A stretch of DNA of 64,000 nucleotides. It comes from Begonia masoniana (taxonomy: Eukaryota; Streptophyta; Magnoliopsida; Cucurbitales; Begoniaceae). The DNA is taken from NCBI GenBank assembly GCA_022432975.1, contig CM039516.1, positions 32,831,737-32,895,736 on the forward strand. The letters are read 5' to 3'. Of the stretch, positions 10,134-22,200 are shown one piece after another. Within the stretch, counting starts at the first letter, position 1, and each line of letters begins with the position of its first letter. Both the position numbers and the translations under genes were made by a program. The notes below the pieces were generated by a model, which made no database searches, was not told the DNA's origin, and saw nothing but the letters and a program-made list of their open reading frames with translations.

Positions 10134-11592
10134 TGTAACGCCCAGAAGTTCGATATTCCGCTTTCTAGTGATATATTCGTAAACGGAGAAATTTAAGATC
10201 ATTTCACGAATGGGAAGTTTTATTAGAACTCTAGGAATTAATTGAGAGGTTTAGTAAAATAAGAAAATTTCAGAGAATCCAAATCAACAGGCTAAATAGA
10301 GAACTAGGTATAGAATTAAGTGGAAAGGTAAAATGTAATTTGGAGGTTTAATATTATAAAACCTTAACAAACTCTTCTCTCCTTCCCCACTCACGTATTT
10401 CCCCTCCTCTGCAGAACCAAAACCCATTCCCCCTTAGGTTATTTTTCTCTCCTTCCTCCGACAGTTTCTCACACGGCCGATTGTTTCTCCTCCAAGTACC
10501 ATTCTCTTCCGATTTTCTTCAACAGTCAAAGCCCTAGGTAAGGTTTGTGTACTCTAAACGTTTAGTTTCCAGTTTATAGAGTTAAGAATAGTTAGGGTTT
10601 TCGATTAAGGGTTTTGAAATTTTATGTTTATGTTAGAAATTGATGATTTTGGTATATTAATGGTTATTGGTAGAAGATTTATGGTTGTTGTTGGTAGTTT
10701 GAGTGAAAGAATGGATAATGGTTTATTATTGTGTTGAATTTGGTTGTTGGGAAGATTAAATGTCATTAATGGTTTGATAAAGCAAATGTAAGCTCAAGAT
10801 GCTCAATGAAATGCTTGAATGATGTAACCAAAGTTCTGGGAAATTTGCCTTAACTAGGAGTGTCGCTTAGTTTAGAATTCGATTGTTTAGGATCGATTAT
10901 AATAACAAATTGTGAAATGTCTTAGGTGGACAAAGCTTAAGGAGGTGCTCGGCTTGCTAAGAATGTCAGGTAAGTGTGTGTTAGGTTTCCAGCCCTTAAG
11001 GCTCTACATTGTACTGATGCTAGGACAATCGAGTTTGATGATAACTTAATGGATTGTGGGATTTTGATGAGTCGGGTAGCCTAGGACTTAGCGATTAGTT
11101 TTGTGTCATGTTTGCTTACGAGCTAGTACGTTATGAATTGTAATTGATGACTATTGATGTCGTATGTGCATTTTCCTCTCATGCATCATGCATTTTCTCT
11201 CATGCATCATTTTTCCTGAAAATAGCATACCAAATGTTTTACAACGCACGTTTCATGTAAAGTGAAGTAAAAAAATGAAATGTATGTAATGGTCAAAGCA
11301 GGGGTAGTGTATGAGTTGGGGCACAGGGAATGTAATTGATCTCACGGGGGCAAGTCATGTGTTCTCACGGGGCAAGTTATTGGGTCTACGGGGTAGACAG
11401 GAGATGCTGTGCCTACTCTTACGTAAATCCCCTTTGTTCCCATTGTATGTAATGTTAAGAAATGAAATGAACATGTTTTCACGAGATCATGCATTCATGT
11501 ATATGTTTTGTTTAGTGGCACTCTTTACTAAACATTAGGCTTATCTTTCAAATTGTATGATGTAGGTGACGTAGTCGAAGGTGAGGAACTTC
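10134..11592 (+). repeat. LTR fragment L, plus orientation
   Basis: It begins TGTAACGCCCAGAAGTTCG and is colinear with solo LTR C (35781 on): pyrimidine-rich leader 10375-10535 ending CCCTAG|GTAAGG, mini-exon-like block 10926-10969, 'ttttgatgagtcgggtagcctagga', catgcatcatg, the 'ctcacggggcaagt' repeats (11335-11400) and GCATTAGGCTTA...GATGTAG|GTGACG near 11535-11570. Similarity stops at 'gaggaactt' near 11592, where an unrelated sequence begins. The 3' third, including the palindrome zone, is missing. Confidence 0.8.
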
Positions 11593-12192
11593 CAAAAAAA
11601 ATTTGCACTGTAACCTTACTGATTTAGAGAGAAAACAAAACCCTAATAAGATTCCTAACATAGCCCCCCTAACCGGTATAGCCCGTATAGAATTCGGGTC
11701 ACACCAAATCTAACAATTTTCACCTTAACACAAATTCCACATAAGAATCCAACGTCTACTTGGCCAGACCCACAGCGAATCTAGAAACACTGAACTCTAC
11801 CATCTCCATCTTCAAAGAAATTCTGGTGCAAGGAAACAAATCTTCAATCGTCCTCTTCCACACATGTTCCTGATGAGCTATTTAGCAACTAATGCTGATC
11901 AGGTTTAAAAACATTTAACCACGATGATGACATCTGCAATCTCAAACGTTCCAATCTTAAAGAAATTTCGGTGATCGAGTATCCTCATTGGTTTCTCCTC
12001 TCTTTCTATGGACGGCTACAAACACACTTCTCTGCTCCAGCCTCTTGGACGGTCCGTCTAGATCCTCTTCTCGACTTGCACGGTGGCATCGTTTTTAATT
12101 GCCTCTGTTCACAGTAACACATGAAAACAAAGGAACTTCAGTTTGCAGAGCGCCTCATCATCCAACTATCGAGGCTTTCCCTCAACAAGCTT
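11593..12192 (-). mobile_element. Possible LTR/interior junction of a decayed element, up to the gap
   Basis: On the minus strand, AAGGTGAAAAT followed by TGTTAGATTTGGTGTGACCC near 11720 looks like a polypurine tract meeting an LTR start, with the LTR running left until cut at about 11593. No protein motif is left in 11725-12192. Weak call; the piece could be ordinary intergenic sequence. Confidence 0.3.
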
Positions 12193-12292
12193 NNNNNNNN
12201 NNNNNNNNNNNNNNNNNNNNNNNNNNNNNNNNNNNNNNNNNNNNNNNNNNNNNNNNNNNNNNNNNNNNNNNNNNNNNNNNNNNNNNNNNNNN
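12193..12292. other. Assembly gap (100 N)
   Basis: Exactly 100 N, the customary placeholder for a gap of unknown size. Frames translated through it are meaningless. Confidence 0.99.
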
Positions 12293-13356
12293 TTCTCATA
12301 GAGTGCGACAAAAGAAGTTTTTGGCTTTTTTGTATTGGTAAACTCTCTTTATTATGAGCATTTCTCCATTACAACAAAGACTAGAGCAAGGAGCAATTCT
12401 AGGAAAATAAGTAATTTTCAATCCAAATTGTTAATCATCAATAATTGTTTTAACATACATACAGTAATCTTCCATAAATGGGGAGAATGTGATATTTCTT
12501 CACTTAACTATGATGTGCTCTTCATTCCACCTTTCCAATTATCTCTTCAAATATGGGATGTGATGTCATTCTCATAGATATGCCTACACTTTCGGTAAAT
12601 ATGCATTCTAATTGTTACTTAGAAGACATATTTATTATTTAGTACAGAAACTGGAGTACTGATTATTGCTGACCTCCACGTGTTTTCATGTCAAGTTGGA
12701 CTAGAATCGTGCCATGCTTATTGCTGATGCATTATGGCATAATAATTTCATCGGTTGTTCCATTTTAAATTTTATCTCATCCAATAGAACTCTTATCCAT
12801 ATCCATTTGCATATTCCTAAAGCCAGAGATATTATGCTTCAACACAAGACCTTGAAAGTACATTTTTATGTCTTGCTTTTCAATGACAATTTCCTCAACA
12901 AATGTTCAGTACCCTAAAGGTGGTTTTCAATTTTCTTAAACTACCCCGAATCAGAATTGTGTAGAATTTCAATGTAACCATTAACTATTTTTCTGTACTT
13001 CCCTTGTGTTCATTCTAGCTATCTAAGTTTTCTTCAGACCATACCTCTCTTTGTTTGCTAATTGTCCTTTGGTAATTGCTTCTATTGGATGTTTCTTCCA
13101 TGGGAGGAGTTGCGGTTGTGATAGAATCTTCTAATTCTAGAAAAGAACTTACCGTATCATTGACATTAATGCATAATTCATATAATATCCAAAAGGGATA
13201 GTGACAGACTGTTTGGGAAGTCTACTCTCATTGCTCTAACAAATAGTAACTTATCCCTTTCTTTTCCTGATGTGCCTCAAAGATCTCTAACTCAATCCAA
13301 AAACAAGGCACAATCACCGATTAACTTTTTAACTAACATGTTCGCTATTTTTGCAG
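12293..13356. other. Non-coding, A+T-rich sequence; possible intron upstream of a lone exon
   Basis: No protein or repeat is recognised. It ends in a T-rich tract and TTTTTGCAG, a good 3' splice site for the exon-like block that follows. Earlier exons, if any, may lie in or beyond the gap at 12193. Confidence 0.35.
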
Positions 13357-13496
13357 GTAAAGTCCTATTTGATGGCTTGGAGTGGGAACCAAATGCTCAA
13401 GACAATGGACAAGTCGACGCATATGCTATCATGAAAACCGCTTACCGGATCATCGAACATCAAGAGGGAAATTTGTCTTTCCGGAGACAACTTCAT
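13357..13496 (+). CDS. Isolated internal exon-like block, product not recognised
   Basis: A 140-bp block lies between TTTTTGCAG and GTAACT. It translates without stop as (G)KVLFDGLEWEPNAQDNGQ then VDAYAIMKTAYRIIEHQEGN and LSFRRQLH. The composition is that of a folded soluble protein, unlike the repeat-derived frames around it. The block keeps a high G+C third position against an A+T-rich background. I do not recognise the family and see no neighbouring exon, so it may be the remnant of a host gene interrupted by repeats or the gap. A captured gene fragment in a transposon is the alternative. Confidence 0.4.
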
Positions 13497-14639
13497 GTAA
13501 CTAATTTACTTTTATTGTTTTTGACAATACATTAGCCTTTTAATTACATGCATGCATATAGGCATTTAGATTAGTTTGGATGGTTAAGGCCTAAGGCACT
13601 CAAAGGCACGGAGAGCGTGCACGTGACTAGACAACCGAACCGCACTCATGAACGGGTGCACAAAGGAAGACCCAAATCGCATCAATTAAAAGAGCAAGCA
13701 CATAAAAACCCCTCTAAATTAGATAGACCAAGCATCAATCACTTAAGGAGCACAAGAGAAGGCCCGGACAACATCGAGAAGAGATGGCGCGCACATCCAT
13801 ACGGATGCGGCCATTTGAAGGCCCACAAATGAGAGATGAGCGCATCTAGTACCTTGCAAATTTGAATTTCCACGTCTCATCATCCCCACATAGACTCAAG
13901 AAAAGTTGCCTTACAAGTACATCATCTCACGGCTGAAGATTGGAGAAGCGTGCGCACGCACAGCTGAGATCATCCATCATCAAATTACCTTGTATTTTCA
14001 AGCCGAAACCCTATGCCACCTTAGGTCATATTTAATCCTCATTTTCAAACTTTGTACTCATTTTTGATAATCAATAAAATCGGCTCGTTTCTCTTAAGAA
14101 CCAAAGGAGCAATCGGTCTCCAAGGTAAGTGCCCTCGACAGATTTTAGTCGAATGGAGTGTACCTTCATTGCTTCAAGCTTTTGGTTGCTTGTAAATTCT
14201 TATTGACATCTTTCTCTTCAAAAACCCTCTAGGGTTGGAAAACAGTAGAAAAGGTGGTAACCATTACCCAAGCGCTATTGTCACTCTCCTTGGAAAGTGA
14301 CATTACCCGAAAGTACTCTAAGTTGCTTACCGGACCAGCCACGGGTTTCTCTGCATATCTTTTTTGCTTTTTCATATTTTACGTGAAATTTTTAAGACTT
14401 GATCATCATTCACCAGCTAAGTTCTCTTTAAAATTTCGTTTCATTTGGAGAAAGTTGTGTTTGCTGCATTAGGGGGTGCTTATCGGATTGAACCGAGAAG
14501 CACCAATCCCTCATTTTGATTGCCATATTCTTGGATTTGCAGGGCTTAGACACATCATTTTCTATAGTGCCCTTACAGAAAGCAACTAAAATATTCCACC
14601 TGACATGTCAGGCTCTAGATTAACCTCCCTCTCTTACTA
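13497..14639. other. Non-coding, probably LTR-derived sequence
   Basis: Between about 13590 and 14110 the text (G+C-richer body, 'accctatgccacctta', 'gataatcaataaaatcggc', then 'tctccaaggtaagt') resembles the end of a plant LTR with a polyadenylation-like AATAAA. A perfect 12-bp palindrome GCGTGCGCACGC lies near 13949. I could not find matching termini or a second copy. No protein is visible. Confidence 0.35.
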
Positions 14640-15465
14640 CTTACCCTTGTAAGCTTCCTTATTTTGAGTAAACCTCAAAGGAGAGCTATCAATTGCTTTG
14701 CATTGAAGTATGCTAATCTCTTCTAATAATTCAAAAGTGTGTACTTCTATTGAGAAAAAATAAATTCTTTATTTAAATCTTGCTACTTCTATGCCAAGGA
14801 AGTAATTCAATGGTCTTAAATCTTTATCTGTGAAGACTAGAAAAATTTTCTTTTAGTTTTCAAGTCTCCTCATTGTCGTTACTTGTGATGATAATTTCAT
14901 CAACCTCCACAATCACAATGGTTAGTTTTCTAGATATAGATATCTAATAAAATAAAGTGTGATTTCCCTTTTCCTTGTAGTTGTATTTGATAAACATTTA
15001 ATAAATCTTTTCAAACATGCACTTAGTGATTGTTAAGGTTTATTGAGTGCCTTCTTTAGCATGTATTTTTTTCCACTTCCACTTTCATACCCAAGTTGAG
15101 GATCCGTGAAAACTTTTAGTTGTTGAAGAGGCTAGTAGTAATTTCTAGCTTCAAATATTATATTTTGTTCAGATTTCAATTTTATAATTGGTGCAAAGAG
15201 TTTTAGGCTCTAGCCTATGTCTAATGTGTGCCCTTTGGCTACAAAGCATTTCTGTACCTCTCTATAGCGTTCACATTCTACTTCATGTTGAACAATCAAT
15301 TGGTGGCCTCATTTCTTCATCTATAAGACCTCTCTACCTTGTAGCTTTGATAGAATGATATATATTTTCTTCCACTCTATAGAAAGGAATAAAATTTTAT
15401 AAGAGGTGTGTGTAGGATGCAGTCCCACCTTTTTGTTATGCATTATGAAACTCACAGGAAACATT
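14640..15465 (-). pseudogene. Ty1/copia reverse transcriptase remnant
   Basis: Read on the minus strand with frame changes, these RT landmarks appear in the right order from high to low coordinate: ERYREV then FVAKGHT (near 15235-15270), LFAPIIKLKS (usual FAPVAKL, near 15180), VEVDEIIITSNDNEE (near 14866-14915), and LRPLNYFLGIEVARF (near 14780-14830), followed by HTFELLEEISILQCKAIDSSP. The catalytic YVDD has become VEVDE. Many stops and indels make it inactive and old. It belongs with the integrase end at 15476-15823. Confidence 0.8.
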
Positions 15466-15475
15466 AGGAATAGTA

Positions 15476-15823
15476 TCAAATGACACTAGAATTTGTAATA
15501 ACTCTATCCAAGTCATCAGATCGAATTCCTTTGTGTAGATATTCAAAGAAGTTAATTTCAAGAGTGACAATCTTTTTTTCTTTGGTGGATGGTAACATTT
15601 GAATAATTTTACCTAGGTGAATAGCCATGAAGATACATTTGATTGCTTTAGGATGGAGCTTGCAGTCAATCCATATCTTAAGACTGAACATACATACAAC
15701 TACAAAAGATTTGAAGAGGTAAATATGTAACAACGGACTTATTAAAAAAGTAGGCTTGGAGAGTAACAAGATATAGAATAACATAAAAAAACTCCAATAC
15801 AATAATGGATCCGACCCAACCAA
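15476..15823 (-). pseudogene. Ty1/copia integrase C-terminal remnant
   Basis: One minus-strand frame stays open for 115 codons. Its second half reads CKLHPKAIKCIFMAIH...KIIQMLPSTKEKKIVTLEINFFE, the copia integrase end (usual K-x-x-P-R/K-A-x-K-C-x-F-x-G-Y, then Y-x-P-x-x-R-K, then V-x-F-x-E). The conserved G-Y is lost by a local frame change. The first half (KSFVVVCMFS) corresponds to the usual FGC-x-C-F-V. It lies directly upstream of the RT remnant in element order, as expected for copia (integrase before RT). Confidence 0.75.
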
Positions 15824-16960
15824 TGTGAAATCAAGTTATTCAAACTCTAATCATCTCCACTGTAGCATGAATTCTAATGCACGAATAAACTTTCAAGTTT
15901 TAATCAATAAAGTCTCCACCTCTTCCACCAGGCTCCTATGCAAAAACTTAACATCTTATACCCACAAATTTAAGTAATGCTTAAACTTGAGTGTCATTAT
16001 CTTTCATCTCCTTCTCCGTGACATCATCAAACTATCAAAAATCATTACATTAATTGCATCTGAATATGCATAAGACTTCTCATTGAGATTAATAACCTCC
16101 AACACATGAGCACTAAACCAGCTTCACTATATCACTAGGAAGTTTAATCTTCTTCTTAGTATTCCTTTAGCGATAGAATATTGTTGTGAAACTAAAACTG
16201 ATTAAGATGCAGGGACAAATCACCATAAACATGAGTTAGGCTGACCTATAGACTCTGTCGTAGATCTGATTTGAACTTAAATTTCACTTAGAAACTTGAT
16301 TTTGGTGAGTCTTCTTAAATAAATCTTAAAAAAGATGAGTTAATAAATGTAGCAACATTATTACCTATAAAAGTAGAACTCTACAAATCTATAAATTATC
16401 AGACTTCTTGTGTCCTTTCAACGTAACAAGAACACCTATAATGATTGACACAACTCCACTTATAGCGAGGTACTTTTTAATTTAAAATACCCAAACATAT
16501 CATATTATTCTTCATATCAATAGCTCGTCTCACATTACCAAGTGTCCTAAAATTCCACAAAACATTTTGATTCTGACTGATGTAATAGCAACTATCTTAC
16601 ATGGTGCATTATTATGCATCAACACAACAATCTTAAAAACAGTCTCATGTTTGGATGGTTACATAAACCACTCCATGAATTATTCTCAAGTGGCTTGAAT
16701 GATAGTTTAAGAGAGCTAATACAATTTTTGCACGAATTGAGACTCGATGTTACCTGAAGAAAAGTTCTTATCGAATTATTGCATGGGACTCATGTAGAGA
16801 GAGGGAAAAGACACTTGGCAAGTACCATATCAAATTAGGTTCAAATTCATAGTTGAGACTAAGTGCAAATAGAGGAAAGTTTTAATTAAAGAGTTGGAGA
16901 ACCCTTTTGTTCTTCTCATTATGTGCCTCAGTGAGGAGAGACGGGAGTTAGCAACTGTGA
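15824..16960. other. No gene recognised
   Basis: A+T-rich sequence without a credible frame. It may hold further decayed copia interior, since it lies on the upstream side of the integrase remnant, but no motif could be read. The missing last exon of the RRM gene was looked for here on the minus strand and not found. Confidence 0.4.
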
Positions 16961-18727
16961 TTTTTTTTGGGCAGAGAAACGTTGCGGGGACCTCCACCTT
17001 CAACCTTCGTGGAGGACTTCGGAAGTAAGTCCAGTTTTCCCCTTCGTTTTGGATTTAAAGGTAAGGTTTATTTGAGTTTCGGATTCAAGCAAAGGAGCTA
17101 CAATCCTTGGTGTTTTTTGGATATTTGGGAGTATATTGGTGTATATGAAGTTCTTGCCGGGCAAATGGCCGATGGGAGCAAAATTGGCCAGAAGGACGCG
17201 ATTTCTGCAACGTTCTGTCTCTGGAAACGTCGCCCCGGTCGACCACAGTTGAAGGTTGGTTGACCGGGCGAAGAGTCAACTTGACTCGCGGACAACAGCC
17301 TACTTCGGTCAACCGTGGATTGGTTCGAATGACCACAGACCAGCCTGGCCGACCACTTGATGATATAGGTCGACCGCACATATTGCTTTTTACGAAAAGT
17401 TCACGACCGCTTATAAGTTTCTTATTGGGTTTTTAGTCCCGATATAGGGTCCCTCCTTGTATATTCCCTTAATATTGAATGGGATGTTCATGGTTTTTGT
17501 TTTTCCTTATAGGCTCAAACGAGTTCGCTGACTTTGAGCCAGTATCTAAGGTTGCCGCTCTTGTAAGAAAGATGAGTAGTTATTGTCGAGGTAGAGATAT
17601 ATTTTGTGCATTGCATAGTATGTTTTCGAAAAACTTAATGTGATAGGTCTGCCACCTATAAAAACATGACGGGATCTAGTCACCAACATGTCGGTTTTTA
17701 TACGTATATGTACATATGGATTCTCACGTTTACTTTCAGTATTACATTATTTGAGTTTTGCTGTGATATGTTCGAAAGATGAATTTTCTTGATACTTTGA
17801 GCAGTCTTGGTTTCAAAGTATCACGAGGCTATCTTGTACACATTCTATTACGTGAGGGTGGTATTGTAAACACGTATGAAAAGCTAGCAATAGGGCGGTG
17901 ATGACTCGCTACTTGAGTTTTGAATCTCTAATCCTAATCAGGGTGTATTAAGGTTCAAGTTGGTGTCGTGACTGACTGTCGGTCGCCGATCAGTCAGGTG
18001 ATGGGCTGGATCTTCGAATTGCCGTAACGGTTTCGTCCAGCCTCATAAGGCGTTGTTCGGTCTTCAGATAACAGTCTTCCTGTGATAGCGTGTAGGAGTG
18101 GTTCTTATGTGATACTTCTTTTTCACTAATGACGCTTTTTGTGGAAATAGTTGAGCGTTATTTTCGTTGTATAGTCACCTATGTATGTGGCGATTTTATA
18201 ACTAGCTCACTGAGGGCTCGTGACGCCGGTTTTGATAAAAAGAAAGAAATGGGTTTCCTTGAACAGTTTTTATAAAACTCATGCATAGTTCGAAATTTAA
18301 TCAAGTTTTAAAATAAAGATAGAAAACTCGTTTTTAAAAGAAGATGCTTAGGTATAACGTTTCTACTACCCCAACGACCCTCTCCCAACCTAGGTAAAGA
18401 AAATAGTGGATAGCTTCGATGGAGTTTGGAAGAGGCAGCGAGTTGTTTTGAACTTTATTGTAATCCTCGGTAAGTGTTGAGTCGTTTAGTTGGGATATGT
18501 AAACCTATTTGGATTTATTTTATTTTCCTGTACAGTTAGATAATATTGTTAAGTATTTTATATTATTGCACTATCTGCTTGAAATTTCATTATGTGGGCT
18601 TGGCTGTAATTATCTTTAAGACTTCTGCTGTTAAATCTAGCCTTGGGCTAGGTGATCAAGTTCTTGTCTCGAGAATCGGGTAGTCCGACCCGACGTTTCT
18701 GCTCCGGCCTGTCCCGAGGTTGTGACA
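16961..18727 (+). repeat. Probable solo or broken gypsy-type LTR
   Basis: The block ends in CCCGAGGTTGTGACA at 18727, an LTR-like terminus, directly before A+T-rich intron-like sequence. It contains 'gagggctcgtgacgcc' (near 18210), 'gattgcactatctgc'-like text and repeated GGTCGACC / GACCACAG motifs (17230-17380) with several local inverted repeats. The left end and a target duplication could not be fixed. The overlapping frames at 17085-17381 and 16967-17263 have no family match. It may sit in the last intron of the RRM gene. Confidence 0.5.
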
Positions 18728-19236
18728 AGTACAAAATCTCAAATTTAGTGATGGACAAAGATGAATCGGGTCAAAGGTCATTATCAGCTCTTATACTATT
18801 TTCACAAAGAGATTGCAGAAAATATTGCTACTCGCATTGTATTAAGTTAACACCTTTGTTTACATAATATACAGTTTATAGCTAAGGAAATTATCTTGAT
18901 TGAGAGTATCTTAGGAAATAAGTAATTCATCATCCTATTGTCATGAGTCTATATATAGTTTCCAATATGCTATAACTGATATAATGAGCAATTCTATAAA
19001 TCATTCTTCAGTTAGCTATATTCAACATCTCTGTAACTTTTTTCTTAAGAATAATTCTGATATTATCTTAATAAGAATATCTTTCCTAAAAAAAGTGTTT
19101 AACTTCCTTAAGTTTTAGCAGACATTGTTTCCTAGTGTTTTTGTTTCTGGTCTATGAATATGGTGTTTCAAAACTCGTAAAATAGACCTTCAACTTTTTG
19201 GTAGCAAGTAAGAAGAATAGAGAGTAAGATTTATAC
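18728..19236. other. Intron-like sequence downstream of RRM exon 8
   Basis: It follows the donor GTATAA of exon 8 (minus strand). It is A+T-rich, without the expected final exon that completes RRM2. No other feature seen. Confidence 0.5.
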
Positions 19237-22200
19237 TTGAAAATCAACGAAGGCAACTGGCGCGCCATATGTGCTCTGCATCTTCAATTTTAAAAATCCA
19301 GGGCAACTGTACGCAATTAAAAGGAAACAGATAACCAATGCAACAGCAGTGAAAACTTTGATTGAGAACAAAATTAAAAGCCAGCCAACCTGGAAAATAT
19401 CTGTGTTAGTTCTTGTTCTGTGCAACTTGGCCCTAAATTTGCAACGAAAAGTGTGGGACATGCAGGATTGTGTTGAACGTTTGGTAATGAAGCATTACTC
19501 TGTAGAGTTTTAGAAAGGAAAATACTCATTTATTAATCAAATGAAATAAGCTGATCTTAGCAATCATGAGCTTAATTATGATGAAATTGAAGGACATTCA
19601 TTTATAACCATAAATTTTCATAATTTATGTTCTTAAAACTAATTCAACTTATCACAAAATTGATCAATGGGGCAGAAGGGTAACAGCCAACTAAACATGA
19701 GACTCCAAGGAAGTCAGACAAATAAGTTTCAAAAATCACAGAATAATAACAAACAATATTATGAGCAGTGTCACAAGATCTGCGGAAAAAACCAGTAAAT
19801 TTAGGGAAATAATTCAAGAAAATGAGTAAATTCGAAGTAGCTTACCAAATTCGCAGCTGTTGCCTCATTTACAGGTCTGCCATCGAAGTTCCCATTATTG
19901 AATCATGATAAAACAAGAGTATTCAGGTTAGTTCTCCGGATAAATAATAGTAAAGAGGCAGAATCTATAAATTAGAGAAGCTATTACTAAGTAATAACCA
20001 GTCCAACTACAACTAGTTACAAGTGCTTATTATAATTGATAACATATAAGGTCAACATTGTCACTTCCATAATAGAGATGTGCAAGTAGTGCAGATGACC
20101 TTTGTACAGATGGATAACCATCATGTTGTGAGCAGAATTACCCATTCCAGGCATGTGATAGCTGCCAATACCTGCTAGTGCCCAAGCGTGCAAAACATGT
20201 GTAATGTGAGCTTTAAGAAAAGTGTTGTCCAAGTGAGTTTGGCTTGTTGGGGATAATGTTTAAAATTAGTCAGTGAAAAACAGAAGAAAGTCGGGAAAAC
20301 AAGATGTTCCTATCAATAGGTTTTTTTTCCCTGAACAGAAAACAGGGAATGGTTTTCTAATTCATTAAATTTGCTGTTTCTATAGTACAATGTTCTTTTA
20401 GAATGGTTCTCTAAAAAACAGTTCTTTTAGAACACATTTGGATACATACATTCCAATCGTTTCATTTTTTTCAAAATAGTAGAACGAAAAAATTAAAAAC
20501 AGAACCCAAACAAGCCTTCGGTCATTAATTTGTATTCCAGTAGGTGACAGACGAACTACAGAAAACAGAGAGGATAAATTTGAGTGAGAAAGTGCACTGA
20601 TGAACTCATGATAAAGCAAGGAAGCTCCTACGGAAACACTTGAAGTATAGAAAAAAAAAACTAATCTCACCAGAATCAGGAGTTCCCCTCGGATATGGAG
20701 ATCCTTTAGCTTTCTTTTCTGACCCATATCTTTCATCGTCTAATTCCACAAAGAACAAATCCACATTCCATAGGATAAAATCTAAACTAAGAATCCAATG
20801 ACCATATTTGCTAATGGAATAAAAAAGAAAGTAATTAACAGAATATGGACCTGATCTTGTCCGCTTTGATCTTGAATTAGATTTTGCAAGATCAATAAAT
20901 AATGTTGACTGCTTCTCAAGATCAAACACCATTCCCTGAAAACAAGAATCAGAAACAAAAGCTCAAAGGTAATATGTCATTTCTTGCCCAATAGAGATTA
21001 CATTAGTTTAAAAATGTTCCCAGTTACTATTACCATATCACTCTTTCGTAGCAAGAGTAATCCAAGTGTACTTTTCTACTTGTTATCGCAATCAATGTTA
21101 GATACCTCATTCAGCTCTCCACACAGTAGAGTTAGCAAAATATCTAGAGCTACAACATTCTGCAACCAAGACAAATCCCTGATGGTCTAAACCAAAGGAA
21201 AAGAGGGAATAGAAGAACTTGCAAATTATACTTCATGACAATTTTTTTTTGCTAGATACTTTTTGCATGTAAACTACATGATTTTCAATCGTTGCCACTG
21301 GTCTCATTATTTATGGCATTAAGACTCTCACCATATCATGGGTCACATCATTTAATAACAGCATTATATAAAACATATTTAAATAAAAATTCAGAATTAA
21401 AAATGAACATTTTATAACAAAGAACCTTACATTTAGGGCATGCTTTGCAGTAATTGCAGATTGCTGATCTGAAAACACAGCAAAAGCAAATGGCTGCCAT
21501 CAAAACCATAAGTCAACATTAGAAAGCATGGTTAATGAAAATGTGGGATGAGAAACTTCAACAGAGCATCAGCTGAAAGTTGACCCTTCAGCATTGAATC
21601 ATACAACCACTATGATACATGCATACATGCACATAAGCTTCACACATAAATTTTCTAACAAAACAGACCATATAAAGCATAAAAAATAAAGAATGAGTTG
21701 CATATATGGAAATAACTATAACCTTTTAAACAGACAATGATTGACAAAAATTATGCATCCAGAGAAATGTGTTAACTCATGACACATCTCAAGTAAGATA
21801 GTCTGAAATGATTTAACTCAATGAGCTTTCCCAAATTTGGACTACCATCTCTAAAACCCTTAATAGTGTAAACTATCTACCAACACAAACTCGTATCCAG
21901 TTCGCTATATTTCCCTTCCAGCTTTAAGGTTGAATCTGGAGCTTGTCAGAACTCAAAAATGTTTAAAACACAGAACGAGATGTTTCCATCTAAATTGCCA
22001 TCTGTGATGAGTGAATATGGAATTCACTCACAACCAGATGAATTAACACGAAAGTTATCAGACAAATTGATTTTCTGAAAAGACTTCTATTAACAATAGA
22101 TGAAAAATCTAAACATTCAGACGAAGAAGTGGAGGGGAAGGTGTGGCGAAGAAGATTCTTCTAAGTAGAATCGCAAACAGTCATAGGCAATGTTCTGCCA

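Noticed and set aside
16967..17381. Frames of 93-98 codons on both strands
   Set aside because: Arg/Pro/Ser-rich translations of an LTR repeat zone with GGTCGACC words; no family motif.
20398..20932. Minus-strand frames of 108-112 codons in the RRM gene
   Set aside because: They are read-throughs of exons 3 and 4 into introns; true exon borders are set by GT-AG and by agreement with RRM motifs.
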